Shown: positions 8,705-20,729, numbered from the stretch's first letter. The stretch: 64,000 bases of DNA from Marinobacter piscis (GCF_007671655.1 NZ_VCGX01000002.1:806001-870000), one strand, 5' to 3'. Translations and numbers: made by a program. The notes: generated from the letters alone by a model not told the origin.

Positions 8705-9256
8705 TCAGACAAACGGAGACGGTGCTTCTTTGAACTCACGGTATAATTGAGGGTAATCTTCCCTGAGCCGTGCCAGGTTCTCCTGCGCACCGTCAGGCAA
8801 CAACTTCAGCAGATCCTGCTGTTCCTCCTCAGTCAGATGCTCCCGGAAGAATGGAAACAGCAGTTCCCTTTCTGCACGCAGGTACTCCTGGTGGGCATCA
8901 AGATAGGCTTTCAGGTCGTCTGCAAAACGGTCCATCGGGACCACCACATCCTTCAGAATCATATCAATATTCTCAGACAACAGGTTCAGGCGTTCCCGCA
9001 AATGCTGGTAATACTCGGCCAGCTGCTGGCCTTCTTTACCAGCCCTGAACTCCCTGGCTGTCTGGTGTTCACTGTAAAGGCGCTCCAGAGGTTTAATAAA
9101 GCCATTCATGTAGTCAAGAATATAGTCCACTATGTCACGCATCAGGTGAAAGTCCGGACGCTCACCATCCGCCAAGGATTGATGCCTCAACACCAAAATA
9201 TACAGCAGCCGCGCCATGTTGGCGTGATCGCGACGTACCTTGTTAAGTGTAGCCAT
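8705..9256 (-). CDS. Hemerythrin-fold protein with incomplete iron site
   Basis: 183 residues, all-helical, matching the hemerythrin-like domain found as a stand-alone protein in many proteobacteria. I start it at the ATG at 9256, preceded by GGGGAGG; upstream extension to 9310 lacks family similarity. The first ligand (RRDHANM, His11) and the last helix motif (HQEYLRAERELLFP) are kept. Where relatives I remember carry HHPKED-type ligands in helix two, this protein has NGFIKPLE (residues 51-58), so two histidines and a glutamate are absent. Oxygen or NO sensing through a diiron centre is therefore doubtful. It stands alone between the LysR gene and nuoN. Confidence 0.75.
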   Translation of the reverse strand: MATLNKVRRDHANMARLLYILVLRHQSLADGERPDFHLMRDIVDYILDYMNGFIKPLERLYSEHQTAREFRAGKEGQQLAEYYQHLRERLNLLSENIDMILKDVVVPMDRFADDLKAYLDAHQEYLRAERELLFPFFREHLTEEEQQDLLKLLPDGAQENLARLREDYPQLYREFKEAPSPFV

Positions 9257-9326
9257 AGTTAAACCTCCCCTGATGGAGCACCGTGAAATAAACATCCTTG
9301 CCGGTACCATATTGGCCCGTCTGATA

Positions 9327-10757
9327 TCAGAATGCCAGTATTCTGGCCAGCCCGATCATAGGCGCGGGGTACACTCCAAGCAGAATGACCAGACCGGCCA
9401 CAATAACCACCACCAGTCCCCCGGCGCGCATACCCCAGTCATCCGGTGCATCGCGACGGCTGGCCCCCGGCGCCACCAGATATAATGTAACCGTCACCCT
9501 CAGATAATAGTAAAGGCCGATGGCACTGCCAAGAATAAGGCCACCTACCAGCCACCAGCGCTGGGCTTCCACGCCGAGGGCGATGAGATAGAACTTGCCG
9601 ATGAAACCGACGGTGGCAGGAATGCCCGCCAGCGACAGCATGGCAACCGTCAGTACTGCGGTCAGATAGGGCCGCCGCCAGAACAGCCCACGGTAGTAAT
9701 ACAGTGCGGCTGCATCCTGACCACGGGTATTGCCGGAGATCAGGATAACCACCCCAAACGCCGCCAGGGTACTAAGCACATAAGTCACCAGGTAAACACC
9801 GGTTGTTTCCGCGGCCAACCCCTCTGCCACCACCAGCACAATCATCAGGTAACCGAAGTGTGCGATGGAGGAATACCCGAGAATGCGCTTCAGGTTAGAC
9901 TGGGTCAGCGCCAGCAGATTACCCACCAGCATGCTGGCCAGCGCCAGTACAGTCAGCAAAGCAGGTAGCCAGTCAGCCTGAGCCAACGGTGCTGAAAGCA
10001 TCATCCTTAATAACAGTGCGAACACAGCCACCTTGCTGGCTGTGGCCAGAAAGGTCGTCGCCGGTCCCGGACCGCCCTCATACACATCCGGCGTCCACAA
10101 ATGAAATGGTACCACTGAGAGCTTGAAGCCCAGCCCCACTATCATCAGGCCAATGCCTGCCAGCCCCCAGAGCCCCAACCCTTCATTGAGGCTGGCCATC
10201 AGAAGCGACAGCTGCATCTCCCCCGTCTGGGCATAAAGCAAGGCCATCCCGAATAAAAGAAATGCACTGGCAGCGGCAGACAGAATCAGGTACTTGATAC
10301 CGGCTTCCAGGGAACGCTCCTGATTAAACGCGTAGGCCAGCATGCCGTAAAGAGGCATGGACAATAGCTCCAGGCCAATAAACAATCCGGCCAGATGCCG
10401 GCTCGCAGCCAATGCCAGCCCCCCGACGGCCGCACACAGCAACAGCACGTAAAACTCCTCGCGCGCTCCCTGAAACGCTTCGAGGTAGCGGTGGGACAAA
10501 ATGGCGCACGCCAGGGTTGATGCCAGAATCAGAAGCCCCGCCAGTAATGCCAGTCCGTCAAAATCCAGCAGCGCTGTACCAACCGGAATAACCCCCCAGG
10601 CCACCACCTGGGCAATCAGTGCCAATATCAGCCCCAGCACGCTTACAGCGACTGTCACCGTATGCTCGCGACGCCAGGCAATACCAAGCATTGCGGTGAC
10701 CGCCGTTGCGGCCACCAGAACCATTGGCGAGTATGCGATAACAAGGTCAAACGACAT
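9327..10757 (-). CDS. nuoN: NADH-quinone oxidoreductase subunit N
   Basis: 476 residues, one of three antiporter-like membrane subunits of complex I that pump protons. About 14 hydrophobic helices; the conserved stretch FKLSVVPFHLWTPDVYEGGP is intact and holds residues of the proton path, and a broken-helix lysine region follows in ATASKVAVFALLLR. Start at the ATG at 10757, preceded by GGAGG; the frame extends upstream to 10802 inside nuoM but without family support. Last gene of the nuo operon; no strong terminator is evident before the hemerythrin-like gene. Confidence 0.97.
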   Translation of the reverse strand: MSFDLVIAYSPMVLVAATAVTAMLGIAWRREHTVTVAVSVLGLILALIAQVVAWGVIPVGTALLDFDGLALLAGLLILASTLACAILSHRYLEAFQGAREEFYVLLLCAAVGGLALAASRHLAGLFIGLELLSMPLYGMLAYAFNQERSLEAGIKYLILSAAASAFLLFGMALLYAQTGEMQLSLLMASLNEGLGLWGLAGIGLMIVGLGFKLSVVPFHLWTPDVYEGGPGPATTFLATASKVAVFALLLRMMLSAPLAQADWLPALLTVLALASMLVGNLLALTQSNLKRILGYSSIAHFGYLMIVLVVAEGLAAETTGVYLVTYVLSTLAAFGVVILISGNTRGQDAAALYYYRGLFWRRPYLTAVLTVAMLSLAGIPATVGFIGKFYLIALGVEAQRWWLVGGLILGSAIGLYYYLRVTVTLYLVAPGASRRDAPDDWGMRAGGLVVVIVAGLVILLGVYPAPMIGLARILAF

Positions 10758-10773
10758 CAACGGGCCTCCGGAA

Positions 10774-12276
10774 TCAGGTTTCAAACAACTGCTGCACGCC
10801 ACCCATGGCAGCTTCTGTTGTATCCAGCAGTGGCTGCGGGTAGAGGCCGAGCCATATCAGCAGTAAAACAATGCTCAGCATCATGACAAACTCGCGGACA
10901 TCAAGGCCTTTCAGGGGCGTTTCACTGCGTGGCGGGCCATAGTGCACTCGCTGCATCAGGATCAGTGAATAAATGGCTGCCAGCACCAGACCCACGCTGG
11001 CAATAACCACCACCCAGGGCGCCGTGGGGAACGTGCCGAACAGCACCATGAACTCGCCCACAAAATTTGCCGTGACCGGTATGCCCAGCGAGGCCGCGAT
11101 AAAAAACAGCCAGAATCCGGGCAGACTGCCCAGGCGCCCCCATAAACCGCCCATTTCGCTCAGCTCCCGGGTATGCAGGCGCTCGTACAGTTGCCCACTG
11201 AGAATAAACAGCCCCGCTGCCGAGAAGGCGTGGGCCAGCATCAACACCACCACCCCCTGCAACGCCAGTGTCGAACCGGAGTAAATGCCGATCAGTACAA
11301 ATCCCATGTGCGCAATACTGGTGTAGGCAATAAAGCGCTTGACGTTTTGCTGACTGCAGGCCAGCACGGCGCCGTAATAGATGCCCAGCAGCCCCAGGCC
11401 CATGGCCATGGGTGCAAACGCCTGCGAAGCTTCAGGAAACAGCGGCAAGGCAAACCGCATCATGCCGTAAGCAGCGGTTTTAAGCAGAATGCCCGCCAGA
11501 TCAACACTGCCAGCTGTGGGCGCCTGGGCGTGGGCATCCGGCAGCCAGCCGTGCAGCGGCACCACCGGTAGCTTGACCGCGAAGGCAATAAAAAAGCCCA
11601 GCATCAGCCAGCGGGAAAGTGCGGGAGGCAGGGTTGTCTCCAGCAGCACCTGATAGCTGAATGAGTACTCTCCTGTGCTGGCATGGTGCGCAAGCACCAG
11701 CCCCAGAATAGAGGTCAGCATCAACAGCCCGCTGGCCTGGGTGTAAATAAAGAACTTGGTGGCTGCGCCGATGCGGGTCTTGCCCCTGGAGCCACTGTGC
11801 CCCCACAGAGCAATCAGGAAATACATGGGCACCAGCATCAGTTCCCAGAAGAAGAAGAACAGGAAGAGGTCAATGGCCAGAAACACCCCGATAACACCGG
11901 CCAGTATCCACAGCAGATTAAGGTGAAAGAAACCGATGCGCCGCACGATTTCGTTCCACGAACACAACACCGCCAGCACACCAAGAAACGCCGTGAGTGC
12001 AATCAGTACCAGCGATAAGCCATCCAGTGCCAGGTGAAAATCAATGCCGAAACGCTCGATCCAGGATACCCGGAATTCGAGCGCCCACCGGGCTGCGGTA
12101 CCATCCAGAGAGGGCAACTGAAACTCCAGGCGAAACCACAGCCACAACGAAATCAACAACTCGACCAGCATGGTAACCAGTGCCACAACCCGGGTTAGCC
12201 TGTCGCCAAGCCGCTCCATCTGCCAGCATAAAAGTCCCCCGACAAACGGGATCACGATCAGCCACACCAGTATCAT
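10774..12276 (-). CDS. nuoM: NADH-quinone oxidoreductase subunit M
   Basis: 500 residues, antiporter-like membrane subunit of complex I. Typical features include FFFFFWELMLVPMYFLIALWG with the essential membrane glutamate, and VKLPVVPLHGWLPDAHAQAP with the LPDAH motif common to NuoL/M/N. ATG at 12276. Lies 25 nt after nuoL and 16 nt before nuoN, in the conserved order. Confidence 0.97.
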   Translation of the reverse strand: MILVWLIVIPFVGGLLCWQMERLGDRLTRVVALVTMLVELLISLWLWFRLEFQLPSLDGTAARWALEFRVSWIERFGIDFHLALDGLSLVLIALTAFLGVLAVLCSWNEIVRRIGFFHLNLLWILAGVIGVFLAIDLFLFFFFWELMLVPMYFLIALWGHSGSRGKTRIGAATKFFIYTQASGLLMLTSILGLVLAHHASTGEYSFSYQVLLETTLPPALSRWLMLGFFIAFAVKLPVVPLHGWLPDAHAQAPTAGSVDLAGILLKTAAYGMMRFALPLFPEASQAFAPMAMGLGLLGIYYGAVLACSQQNVKRFIAYTSIAHMGFVLIGIYSGSTLALQGVVVLMLAHAFSAAGLFILSGQLYERLHTRELSEMGGLWGRLGSLPGFWLFFIAASLGIPVTANFVGEFMVLFGTFPTAPWVVVIASVGLVLAAIYSLILMQRVHYGPPRSETPLKGLDVREFVMMLSIVLLLIWLGLYPQPLLDTTEAAMGGVQQLFET

Positions 12277-12301
12277 AAGCGTTGCATCTCCTTGTATACG
12301 T

Positions 12302-14182
12302 CTAGAGCACCAGCACCAGGCTCAACAAAATCAATGTGGCGCCAAATACCATGGTGGCCGCATAGCTTCGCAACCTGCCGGTCTGCGCCCGGGACAGCCC
12401 GATATGGACCAGCCGCAGAGCCTGGGCAATGGAACGAAAGCAGGCATCAAACATATCCCCCCGCAGCACGTGCACCAGGCCACGCCAGGGCCGCACAAAC
12501 AACCAGTCGAAGGCTATGTCAAAGCCCCAGGCCAGGCGCCACCAGGCCCACAACCCGGCCCCCAGGCCCTGCCGGGTAATCTGTGCAAGCCAGTCGCGTT
12601 TGAACACAAACAACCAGCCCCCCAGCCCAAGGCCGATCAGCGCCGTCGCGGATGCCACCAGTTCCAGGGCCGTGTGCCCTGCTTCCACGCCTTCACCGGG
12701 GCTGGCAGGCAATACCCCGGACAGAGGCGGTGTAATCCAGGCACCCAGAAAGGTGGAGAGTAACGCCAGAACCACCAGCGGCAGCCCGTGGGCCAGACCT
12801 TGCCCTGCTTTGGCCTGGCGAGCGCCGTCACTCTGCATATCGCCGTGGAATGTGCCGACAATCAACCTGAGGGTATACAGGGAGGTCAGAAAAGCGCCCA
12901 CCAGACCGGCCACCAGCAGTCCGCTTTGATCCGCCGCCAGTGCCTGCCAGAGTATTTCATCCTTGCTGTAGAAGCCCGCGGTCACTAATGGCAGAGCCAC
13001 CAGCGCCGCACCCCCCACAACAAACCCGAGATAGGCCAGAGGCAGTTTGCGCCAGAGACCGCCCAGACGACGCATATCCTGCTCGTGATGACAGCTGACA
13101 ATCACCGCTCCGGCAGACAGGAACAGCAACGCCTTGAAGAACGCATGGGTCATGAGGTGAAAAACGGCGGCATCGAAGGCGCCCACACCCAGGGCCAGAA
13201 ACATATAGCCGATCTGACTCATGGTGGAATAGGCCAGCACCCGCTTGATGTCCGTCTGCGCCAGAGCTGCGAAGCCCGCCATCAATAGCGTTATCGCCCC
13301 AATCAGTCCGGTGAGGTACAAAGCCGTGGGCGCCAGTTCAAATACCCCGTGCATACGGGCAATGAGGTACACACCGGCGGTGACCATGGTTGCCGCATGA
13401 ATCAGGGCAGATACCGGCGTCGGGCCCGCCATGGCATCGGCAAGCCAGGTGTGCAGTGGCAGCTGGGCCGACTTGCCCACAGCGCCGCCCAGCAACAGCA
13501 ATGCGGCCAGCTCTGCTACAGGATCTCCGGCACGCCACACCTGCGGCGCCACAGACAGAATCTCGATAATATTCAAAGTACCAAGACGAGCGAACAGCAA
13601 AAACATCCCCACGGCCAGGAACACATCACCGATGCGAGTAATAATAAACGCCTTGAAACCGGCCCAGCCGTTGGCACTGTTCTGATAGTAGTAACCTATC
13701 AGCAGGTAACTGCACATGCCGACGCCTTCCCACCCGAGAAACAGCAGCAACAGATTGTCGCCCAGCACCAGTAGCACCATGCTGAACACAAACAGGTTCA
13801 TATAGGTGTAAAAGCGCGTAATTCCCTGTTCACCGCGCATATACCAGGCAGCAAATAAATGAATCAGAAAGCCCACGCCGGTAATAATGCCGAGCATGGT
13901 CAGAGACAGCCCGTCCAGAGCCAGCCCGATTTCAGGCTGAAAGTCCCCTACGGATATCCAGGTCCATAACGTCACCACCTGCGCCGGGCTGTTGGCGTCA
14001 AAACCCGACACCAGCAGGGCAGTGACCAGTGCCGCCAGGCCCACACTGCCAACCCCCACCACAGCGCTGGCCCGGTAACCAAGAGTGCCCCGGGAAAACG
14101 CCAGAATCAGGGTTCCGGCCAGGGGAAGCATAAAGGTTAGTGGTAACAACAAGGCATCACCCCCGCATCCTGCTGACTGCAT
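12302..14182 (-). CDS. nuoL: NADH-quinone oxidoreductase subunit L
   Basis: About 626 residues, distal proton-pumping subunit with the long C-terminal lateral helix. Conserved blocks: [19 protein letters not shown] with the essential glutamate, [20 protein letters not shown] and the histidine-rich [14 protein letters not shown]. The start is uncertain: the ATG at 14182 lies within nuoK, while a TTG at 14152, placed just after the nuoK stop and behind a GGGGGTGA element, would give a protein matching the usual N-terminus ([18 protein letters not shown] close to the start). I list the ATG but think the TTG is at least as likely. Confidence 0.95.
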   Translation of the reverse strand: MQSAGCGGDALLLPLTFMLPLAGTLILAFSRGTLGYRASAVVGVGSVGLAALVTALLVSGFDANSPAQVVTLWTWISVGDFQPEIGLALDGLSLTMLGIITGVGFLIHLFAAWYMRGEQGITRFYTYMNLFVFSMVLLVLGDNLLLLFLGWEGVGMCSYLLIGYYYQNSANGWAGFKAFIITRIGDVFLAVGMFLLFARLGTLNIIEILSVAPQVWRAGDPVAELAALLLLGGAVGKSAQLPLHTWLADAMAGPTPVSALIHAATMVTAGVYLIARMHGVFELAPTALYLTGLIGAITLLMAGFAALAQTDIKRVLAYSTMSQIGYMFLALGVGAFDAAVFHLMTHAFFKALLFLSAGAVIVSCHHEQDMRRLGGLWRKLPLAYLGFVVGGAALVALPLVTAGFYSKDEILWQALAADQSGLLVAGLVGAFLTSLYTLRLIVGTFHGDMQSDGARQAKAGQGLAHGLPLVVLALLSTFLGAWITPPLSGVLPASPGEGVEAGHTALELVASATALIGLGLGGWLFVFKRDWLAQITRQGLGAGLWAWWRLAWGFDIAFDWLFVRPWRGLVHVLRGDMFDACFRSIAQALRLVHIGLSRAQTGRLRSYAATMVFGATLILLSLVLVL

Positions 14183-14465
14183 CAATGTCCAGAGACCGGA
14201 AGCGCCGATGCAGCTGAATCAACAGCGCCAGCCCCACACTCGCCTCTGCCGCGGCCAGCATGATCACCAGCAGATACATAGCCTGACCCTCCGGCTGCTG
14301 CCAGCCGGTGCCGGCGACAATAAACGCCAGACCGGCGGCGTTGAGCATGATCTCAAGGCTCATCAGCACAAAAATCATGTTGCGCCGGATCATCAGGCCC
14401 GTCAGCCCCAGCGCAAACAATATAGCTGCAAGCACCAGGCCGTGCTCCATGGGTATACCGCTCAT
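14157..14465 (-). CDS. nuoK: NADH-quinone oxidoreductase subunit K
   Basis: 102 residues, three membrane helices. The buried glutamates of complex I proton transfer are present in [16 protein letters not shown] and [13 protein letters not shown]. Start at 14465 overlaps the nuoJ stop as ATGA; a much longer frame upstream is just nuoJ read in another frame. Small membrane-arm subunit linking NuoJ and NuoN. Confidence 0.96.
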   Translation of the reverse strand: MSGIPMEHGLVLAAILFALGLTGLMIRRNMIFVLMSLEIMLNAAGLAFIVAGTGWQQPEGQAMYLLVIMLAAAEASVGLALLIQLHRRFRSLDIDAVSRMRG

Positions 14466-14992
14466 GACACCTCCCGGTTCGCTGTTGAATCCGGACTCTG
14501 CTGGCGTTGCCGCCCGACGTGAGACGCAGTGACCAGGGCCGCCAGCAACAACAGTGCACTCAGCTCCACCACCAGCAGCCAGGGGCCGAACAAAATGATG
14601 CCCACCTGCCGGGCCCGCAGTATTTCTCCCTGCACCAGCATCCCGCCGTCGCCCAGCCACAACGTGCCGATCAAAGTCAGTAATAATACGGCTGCCAGCA
14701 GCGATGGCCCCAGCCAGGTGCGCGGCCGCAACCAGGCCCGCTCCTGCGCAACCGCTGCCTGGCCCAGGTTCAGCATCATCACCACGAATACAAACAGCAC
14801 CATGATTGCCCCGGCGTAGACAATAATTTCCAGAGCCCCCGCAAACGGCGCGCCCAGAGCAAAAAACACCATGGCTACGGCGACCAGCGACACCACCAGA
14901 TACAGAACCCCATGCACAGGATTGGGGTTACTGATAACACCCAGCGTTGCCAGCACCGCCACCAGTCCACTCAGATAAAACGCGAACTCCAT
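14462..14992 (-). CDS. nuoJ: NADH-quinone oxidoreductase subunit J
   Basis: 176 residues from the ATG at 14992, which has GGAG at proper distance and begins [19 protein letters not shown], as in other NuoJ. Five hydrophobic helices; [20 protein letters not shown] is the conserved pi-bulge helix implicated in coupling. Overlaps nuoK by 4 nt. Confidence 0.95.
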   Translation of the reverse strand: MEFAFYLSGLVAVLATLGVISNPNPVHGVLYLVVSLVAVAMVFFALGAPFAGALEIIVYAGAIMVLFVFVVMMLNLGQAAVAQERAWLRPRTWLGPSLLAAVLLLTLIGTLWLGDGGMLVQGEILRARQVGIILFGPWLLVVELSALLLLAALVTASHVGRQRQQSPDSTANREVS

Positions 14993-15030
14993 ACTTGTCT
15001 CCTTTACGTCCCTTCGGCGCAAAAGTAACG

Positions 15031-15570
15031 TCAGGGAAGCAGCGAAGTAACATTGATCGGCTCTTCCTCAGCCTCTGCCTTACCCTTGTCTTTACCGGCG
15101 ATGGCAAGCCCCGCCACCTTGTAAAAATTGTAGTTGTGATCCTTGCCGGGGCCATTAATCAGCAAGTCTTCCTTTTCGTACACCAGTTCCTGGCGATCGT
15201 ACTCCCCCATCTCGAAGTCCGGCGTCAGCTGAATGGCCGACGTCGGGCAGGCTTCTTCACACATGCCGCAAAAGATGCAGCGGGAAAAATTGATGCGGAA
15301 AAACTCCGGATACCAGCGGCCATCCTCCTGTTCCCCCTTCTGCAGCGAGATGCAGTCCACAGGGCACGCCACAGCACACAGGTTGCAGGCCACACAGCGC
15401 TCTTCGCCGTCCGGGTCCCGGGTGAGCACAATGCGCCCCCGGTAACGGGGCGACAGGTATACCTCCTCTTCCGGATAATTCAGGGTTTCCCGCTTACGGA
15501 AACCGTGCATGAAAACCATGCCCAGAGTACGTAATTGCGACCAGGTACCTTTCAAAAGCCCTTTGTACAT
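15031..15570 (-). CDS. nuoI: NADH-quinone oxidoreductase subunit I
   Basis: 179 residues. Carries two ferredoxin-type 4Fe-4S motifs, [15 protein letters not shown] and [15 protein letters not shown], that hold clusters N6a and N6b and pass electrons from NuoG toward NuoB. ATG at 15570. Peripheral arm subunit at the membrane interface; conserved position between nuoH and nuoJ. Confidence 0.97.
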   Translation of the reverse strand: MYKGLLKGTWSQLRTLGMVFMHGFRKRETLNYPEEEVYLSPRYRGRIVLTRDPDGEERCVACNLCAVACPVDCISLQKGEQEDGRWYPEFFRINFSRCIFCGMCEEACPTSAIQLTPDFEMGEYDRQELVYEKEDLLINGPGKDHNYNFYKVAGLAIAGKDKGKAEAEEEPINVTSLLP

Positions 15571-15607
15571 AGCCGTAGCTCCTTGTTCAGGATCGTTGCG
15601 AATGCTC

Positions 15608-16615
15608 TCAGCCAGGCGCGACCAGCAGAATCACAGCGCCGGTGACCAACAGGTTGATCAGCGTGAGTGGCAGACACACCACCCAACCAAAGGTCATCAC
15701 CCGGTCATAACGGGGCCTTGGCAAGGCTGCCCGCACCAGAATAAACAGCGCCAGGAACACACCGGTTTTGATGGCAAACCAGACGATAGGTGGCAACCAG
15801 GGCCCGTGCCAGCCACCCAAAAACAGCGTGGCGACCAGCGCCGAAATCAGCAGCATGCCCACGTATTCACCGATAAAAAACATGCCGAACTTCATCGATG
15901 AATATTCAATGTGGTAGCCATCGGCCAGCTCCTGTTCGGCTTCTGGCTGATCAAAAGGATGCCGGTGTACCACGGCGAAACCGGCAATCAGGAAGTTACA
16001 GAAGCCCAGAAACTGGGGCACGATAAACCACAGCCCCTGCTGGGCATTGACAATGTCGCGCAGGTTGAATGAGCCAGCCATGGCAACAACGCCCATCAGC
16101 GACAGGCCCATGAACACCTCATAGGAAATGGTTTGTGCCGACGAGCGCATGGCCCCGATCAGGGCATACTTATTGGCGCTGGCCCAGCCACCCAGGAGCA
16201 CGGAATAAACGTTGATGCCCCCCATGGCGAGAAAAAACAGCAACCCGATGTTCCAGTCGGCGACGCCCCAGCCCGGGGTAATGGGAATAATCATGAACGA
16301 CAACAGCAACGAGGCCATGGCAATCGCCGGCGCCAGCACGAACAGCGTTTTATCGGCAAAGGGCGGAATCCAGTCTTCCTTGAAAAATATCTTGATCATG
16401 TCGGCAATCAGCTGGAGCGAGCCGAAGGGGCCCACCCGGTTCGGACCATAACGATCCTGCCACCAGCCCAGCAGGCGACGCTCGATTACCGTCAGTATTG
16501 CGCCCACCAACACCGCCGCCAGCAGAATCACCAATGCCTGCAGCATGGCGACAAAAATGTCCATCACCGCCGGGGTCAGCCACTCCGGGCGCAGATTCGC
16601 TAACATCTGGCTCAT
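15608..16615 (-). CDS. nuoH: NADH-quinone oxidoreductase subunit H
   Basis: 335 residues, eight or so membrane helices. The quinone-chamber loops are conserved: [21 protein letters not shown], then the acidic [20 protein letters not shown] (E-rich loop). Start at 16615 overlaps nuoG by 4 nt (ATGA). Anchors the peripheral arm and forms the quinone-binding channel with NuoB and NuoD. Confidence 0.97.
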   Translation of the reverse strand: MSQMLANLRPEWLTPAVMDIFVAMLQALVILLAAVLVGAILTVIERRLLGWWQDRYGPNRVGPFGSLQLIADMIKIFFKEDWIPPFADKTLFVLAPAIAMASLLLSFMIIPITPGWGVADWNIGLLFFLAMGGINVYSVLLGGWASANKYALIGAMRSSAQTISYEVFMGLSLMGVVAMAGSFNLRDIVNAQQGLWFIVPQFLGFCNFLIAGFAVVHRHPFDQPEAEQELADGYHIEYSSMKFGMFFIGEYVGMLLISALVATLFLGGWHGPWLPPIVWFAIKTGVFLALFILVRAALPRPRYDRVMTFGWVVCLPLTLINLLVTGAVILLVAPG

Positions 16616-19377
16616 CCGCGCACCTCCTGATGAAGCTCATCGCTCTGAAGTCTTACCCAGTCGCCACTGCTGAACTCGCAGGTCAGTCCGGCGGGCAGGG
16701 TCACAACACCCCTGGGCAACTGCAGATCACAACGCAACGGCAAGGTCAGACGGGCATGCTCCGACTCCAGCGTCAGTGTTGCGCCCTGCTCTACGCCAAG
16801 CCGGGCGGCATCGTCTGCGCACAATCCCACACTCGGTATCTCGCCCGGTGCGGACGCACGCTCCACAATCGGCCCGGCGCGGGCAGAGGTTTCTTCACCG
16901 CCGAACAGTCTCGGCAACACCCACAACTGCCAGCGGTCAGGGATCGGCTCAAACGCCGATGGAATATTCTGAACGTAGTCAAAATTCCCGGGACGGGGCG
17001 CAACCAGGCGTACACCCGGATCACCGCCCTGTAAGTGTCCGCCCACCTGATCCGTGTATTTGTTCCAGGCCTGATGGGAGTTCCAGCCGGGCGCCCAGGC
17101 AAACGGCACCTCCATACGGGGTGGACTGAACCCGCTGTAGCCTTCCATTGAAAAGCTCAGAGGGGTGTCCGGGTCCGGGGGTGTGCGCGGTTCGCTTACC
17201 GAAAGATTTGCCCGCTGAGACGTGCGCCCGCTGTAGCGATGTGGTGCCCGGGCCAGCTTGACACCCTCAACGCGATAATCCGCCCCCGGGGCTGCGGCAA
17301 TAATGTCAGCCAACTGCGGATGATTCCGGGCACAGGCCTCCGTCGCTTCATCCAGTGTGATGGGGCTGCTCTCGCCGCGGACCAGGCTGATGCGCAATGC
17401 ATGCAGCCAACGCCAGCTTTCATGGATGCGGGACTCGGGGCGCAGATAGCGGGGGTCGTAAACCTGGAAAAACCGCTGAGCACGGCCTTCCAGATTAACC
17501 AGAGTACCATCGGCCTCCGCAAAGCTGGCCGCGGGCAACCCCAGTACACCCTGCTCCCAGGTACGGGTGCGCTGGTGATCCAGCACCACCATCCCGGACA
17601 GCCGCTGTAACGCCGCATCAACCCGCGCCTCTGGCAAGCGGGAATAAAGATCATTTTCCAATACGACCAAGGCGTCGGCACGGCCCTCTTCTATCTCCGC
17701 CATGGCCCACTCCAGTGGCTGGCCACCCAGCATGGCGAGGCCGGTGCTGTTGGCTTCCCTACGTATCAACATAAGGCCGGCCCGGCTGCTACGCCGCGAC
17801 AATGCCCGGGCAATGCTGCCCGCAGCATCCAGTACCGCGGTTGACTGCAACGAGCCACCGCTGATCACCAGCGGCTTGTCGGCCGCCAGTAACTGACTTG
17901 CCACCGCCTTCGCTGCTTCAGCCAGAGGTGCCTCAAGGTCTGGCACCGGCGGTGCGTTGGCGTCGATGGCGTGGGCAATGGCAAAGCCCAGGCGGGCAAT
18001 GTCAGCAGGAGCCAGTTGCCAGTGACCGGCACTGATGTCATCAAGGCCGGTGGCCGTCGGCCAGGCGATGTACAATGGGTGCCGGCTGTCCTGGGCGAGG
18101 GTTTTCACCGCTTCCGCGTTCCACACCGGAATGCCCCGTTCCTCTGCAAGATCGTTGCGCCGGGCCAGCGCCGCCTGGCGTACTGACAGTGCCAGACGCG
18201 CTGCGCTGTGTAACAGGTCTTCCCCCAGCACCAGTACGGCGTCGTGGGACTCCACCTCACGCGGTGTGGGCACGGGCAACCCGCAGGTGGCTTCCAGTTC
18301 AGCCATGCGCTCAAGGCAGGCCTGTTCGGCCGCATTGATACCACTGACAAAGTTATTCCGGCCCACCAGCTCCATCAGCTGATGGTTGCTCTCCAGACTG
18401 GCCCGGGGCGACCCAATACCGATGACCCGCCTGGCGCTGCGCAGAAAATCGGCACCCCGGTCCAGTGCCGGGTCCACTTCAAGCAGTACACGCTCATCCG
18501 CTTGCCCGTCCCGTCCGTCATTGCGCCATTCCGGCTGGCGCGGCCGGTCGGTGCGGTTCACATAGCCATAGCCAAAACGTCCACGATCACAGAGAAAATA
18601 GCGGTTCACCTCACCGTTATAGCGGTTCTCGATACGGCGGATTTCCCCATAACGCTCCCCCGGGCTGATGTTGCAGCCCACCGCGCACTGGTGGCAGACA
18701 CTGGGCGCAAACAGCATGTCCCACTTACGCACATAGCGTTCGGAATGAGTTTGATCGGTAAATACCCCGGTGGGGCAGACTTCACTGAGGTTCCCGGAAA
18801 ACGGGCTTTCCAGAACGCCTTCCTGGTGGCGCCCGAAATACAGATTATTATTGGCTCCGAATACCCCCAGATCCTCGCCGCCGGCGTAATCGTTATAAAA
18901 CCGGACACAGCGGTAACAGTTGATGCAGCGGTTCATCTCATGGGCCAGGAACGGCCCCAGGTACTGGTTACGATGCGTGCGTTTACGAAAATCGTAACGG
19001 CGCCGGTCGTGGCCGGTCATCACCGTCATGTCCTGAAGATGGCAGTGCCCCCCTTCCTCACACACAGGGCAGTCATGGGGATGGTATGTCATCAGCCACT
19101 CCACCACGGCGGCCCGGAAGGTTCTGGCCTCTTCGTCGTCGATGGAAATCCAGCTGTTGTCTGTCGCGGGGGTCATGCAGGACATCACAATCTTGCCCTG
19201 AGTGTCGTTCTCATCCCGGTACTGTTTAACAGCACATTGCCGGCAGGCACCAATACTGTCCATGGCCGGGTGCCAGCAGAAATACGGAATATCCAGCCCC
19301 AGCGACAGGCAGGCGTGCAGCAGGTTGTCAGCCCCGTCTACTTCGTAGTCTCTACCGTCCACATAAATCGTCGCCAT
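16612..19377 (-). CDS. nuoG: NADH-quinone oxidoreductase subunit G
   Basis: 921 residues, the large iron-sulfur subunit. N-terminal 2Fe-2S cysteines are at 34, 45, 48 and 67; then a His/Cys site in [15 protein letters not shown], the 4Fe-4S motif CINCYRC, and the extra N7-type motif CHQCAVGCN found in Escherichia-like enzymes. The rest is the molybdopterin-oxidoreductase-derived domain, without a functional cofactor site in this family, and a C-terminal barrel. Starts one base into the nuoF stop. Confidence 0.96.
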   Translation of the reverse strand: MATIYVDGRDYEVDGADNLLHACLSLGLDIPYFCWHPAMDSIGACRQCAVKQYRDENDTQGKIVMSCMTPATDNSWISIDDEEARTFRAAVVEWLMTYHPHDCPVCEEGGHCHLQDMTVMTGHDRRRYDFRKRTHRNQYLGPFLAHEMNRCINCYRCVRFYNDYAGGEDLGVFGANNNLYFGRHQEGVLESPFSGNLSEVCPTGVFTDQTHSERYVRKWDMLFAPSVCHQCAVGCNISPGERYGEIRRIENRYNGEVNRYFLCDRGRFGYGYVNRTDRPRQPEWRNDGRDGQADERVLLEVDPALDRGADFLRSARRVIGIGSPRASLESNHQLMELVGRNNFVSGINAAEQACLERMAELEATCGLPVPTPREVESHDAVLVLGEDLLHSAARLALSVRQAALARRNDLAEERGIPVWNAEAVKTLAQDSRHPLYIAWPTATGLDDISAGHWQLAPADIARLGFAIAHAIDANAPPVPDLEAPLAEAAKAVASQLLAADKPLVISGGSLQSTAVLDAAGSIARALSRRSSRAGLMLIRREANSTGLAMLGGQPLEWAMAEIEEGRADALVVLENDLYSRLPEARVDAALQRLSGMVVLDHQRTRTWEQGVLGLPAASFAEADGTLVNLEGRAQRFFQVYDPRYLRPESRIHESWRWLHALRISLVRGESSPITLDEATEACARNHPQLADIIAAAPGADYRVEGVKLARAPHRYSGRTSQRANLSVSEPRTPPDPDTPLSFSMEGYSGFSPPRMEVPFAWAPGWNSHQAWNKYTDQVGGHLQGGDPGVRLVAPRPGNFDYVQNIPSAFEPIPDRWQLWVLPRLFGGEETSARAGPIVERASAPGEIPSVGLCADDAARLGVEQGATLTLESEHARLTLPLRCDLQLPRGVVTLPAGLTCEFSSGDWVRLQSDELHQEVRG

Positions 19378-20729
19378 CAGCTCACCCCTTCCATTGATGC
19401 CTGGGCAATACCGGCTTCAAGCTCGGGACGAAAATGCCGGAGTCCGGACTCCAGCGGCATCATCGCCCCGGGTGCATGGGCGCAGAAGGTGCGCGGCGGA
19501 TTCAGCCCCAGGGTGTGCTGCTCAAGTATGTCAATATACTCCGGCTTGCCTTCTCCGCGCTCAAGCGCCTGCAAAAGCTTGGCGGTCCACGGAAGGCCAT
19601 CACGGCAGGGCGTACACCAGCCACAGGATTCCCGGGCAAAGAACTGCTCCAGATTGCGCAGCAAAGACACTATGCTCTGGCGGTCGCTCACCACCGCAAG
19701 CAGCCCTGTACCCAGACGGCTGCCGTACTGACCAATGGTGTCGAAGTCTAGGGGCAGATCAAGATGTTCCGGCAACAGAAAGCCGGTACTGCCGCCACCG
19801 GGCAGCCAGGCTTTCAGGGTATGGCCATCGCGCATGCCACCGGCCCGGTCAAGAATTTCCCGGCCCGGGGTACCAATAGGCAGCTCCCAGAGCCCGGGAC
19901 GATTCACCAGTCCGGATACGCCATAAAGCTTGGTGCCGCCATCGTTGCTTAAACCACCGGAAAGCCCCTGGTACCAGTCAACGCCATGCTGCATAACACC
20001 CGGCGCGTTACACAGGGTTTCAACGTTATTCACAACGGTAGGTTTGCCCCAGGCACCCGCCTGGCCTGGAAATGGCGGCTTGGCTCTGGGGTTGGCCCGT
20101 TTGCCTTCCAACGAGTTGATCAGCGCGGTTTCTTCACCACAGATGTAGCGCCCGGCACCCGTATGCAACGCAATATCAAAATCAAAACCACTACCGGCAA
20201 TATTGCGCCCCAGCAGCCCTGCCTGCTGAGCTTCCTCAATGGCCTGTGCAAGTGAGCGGGCAGCCTCTTTATACTCGCCACGCAGAAAGATATAGCCGTA
20301 ACAGGAGCGGTTGGCATAGCCGGCGATAATCATGCCTTCAATCAACAGGTGTGGCTGCTGCTCCAGCAATAACCGGTCTTTGAACGTGCCCGGCTCCATT
20401 TCATCGGCGTTGCAGACAAGATAGCCACGGGGCAGGTGGTCCCCCACCTGAGTCAGGCTCCATTTCAGGCCTGCAGAAAAGCCGCCACCGCCCCGGCCTC
20501 GTACATTTGCCTCTTTCATGGCGCTTATCACATCATCCGGCGAACGCTGCTCAAGGGTACGAAGGGCGGCCTCATACCCCTGCTTGTCACGATACTCGTC
20601 AAGCTGGATACACGTTCCATCGTCCCGCAGCCGCCAGGTCAGCGGGTGCGTTTCGGCGCGGCGCTCATCAGCGCTCTGGCGCAACTGACAGTGATAACGC
20701 AAACGCGATGTATCCGGTATCGCACTCAT
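19377..20729 (-). CDS. nuoF: NADH-quinone oxidoreductase subunit F (NADH/FMN)
   Basis: 450 residues. Binds NADH and [16 protein letters not shown] is the glycine-rich nucleotide loop and [13 protein letters not shown] the FMN-contacting segment. The N3 4Fe-4S ligands appear in [12 protein letters not shown] plus a later cysteine in [11 protein letters not shown]. Overlaps nuoE by 4 nt at its start. Electron entry point of complex I. Confidence 0.97.
   Translation of the reverse strand: MSAIPDTSRLRYHCQLRQSADERRAETHPLTWRLRDDGTCIQLDEYRDKQGYEAALRTLEQRSPDDVISAMKEANVRGRGGGGFSAGLKWSLTQVGDHLPRGYLVCNADEMEPGTFKDRLLLEQQPHLLIEGMIIAGYANRSCYGYIFLRGEYKEAARSLAQAIEEAQQAGLLGRNIAGSGFDFDIALHTGAGRYICGEETALINSLEGKRANPRAKPPFPGQAGAWGKPTVVNNVETLCNAPGVMQHGVDWYQGLSGGLSNDGGTKLYGVSGLVNRPGLWELPIGTPGREILDRAGGMRDGHTLKAWLPGGGSTGFLLPEHLDLPLDFDTIGQYGSRLGTGLLAVVSDRQSIVSLLRNLEQFFARESCGWCTPCRDGLPWTAKLLQALERGEGKPEYIDILEQHTLGLNPPRTFCAHAPGAMMPLESGLRHFRPELEAGIAQASMEGVS

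Noticed and set aside
18244..19731. A 495-codon open frame on the plus strand opposite nuoG and nuoF.
   Set aside because: It mirrors well-conserved coding sequence on the minus strand; high-GC DNA often leaves such shadows, and the translation shows no recognisable domain.
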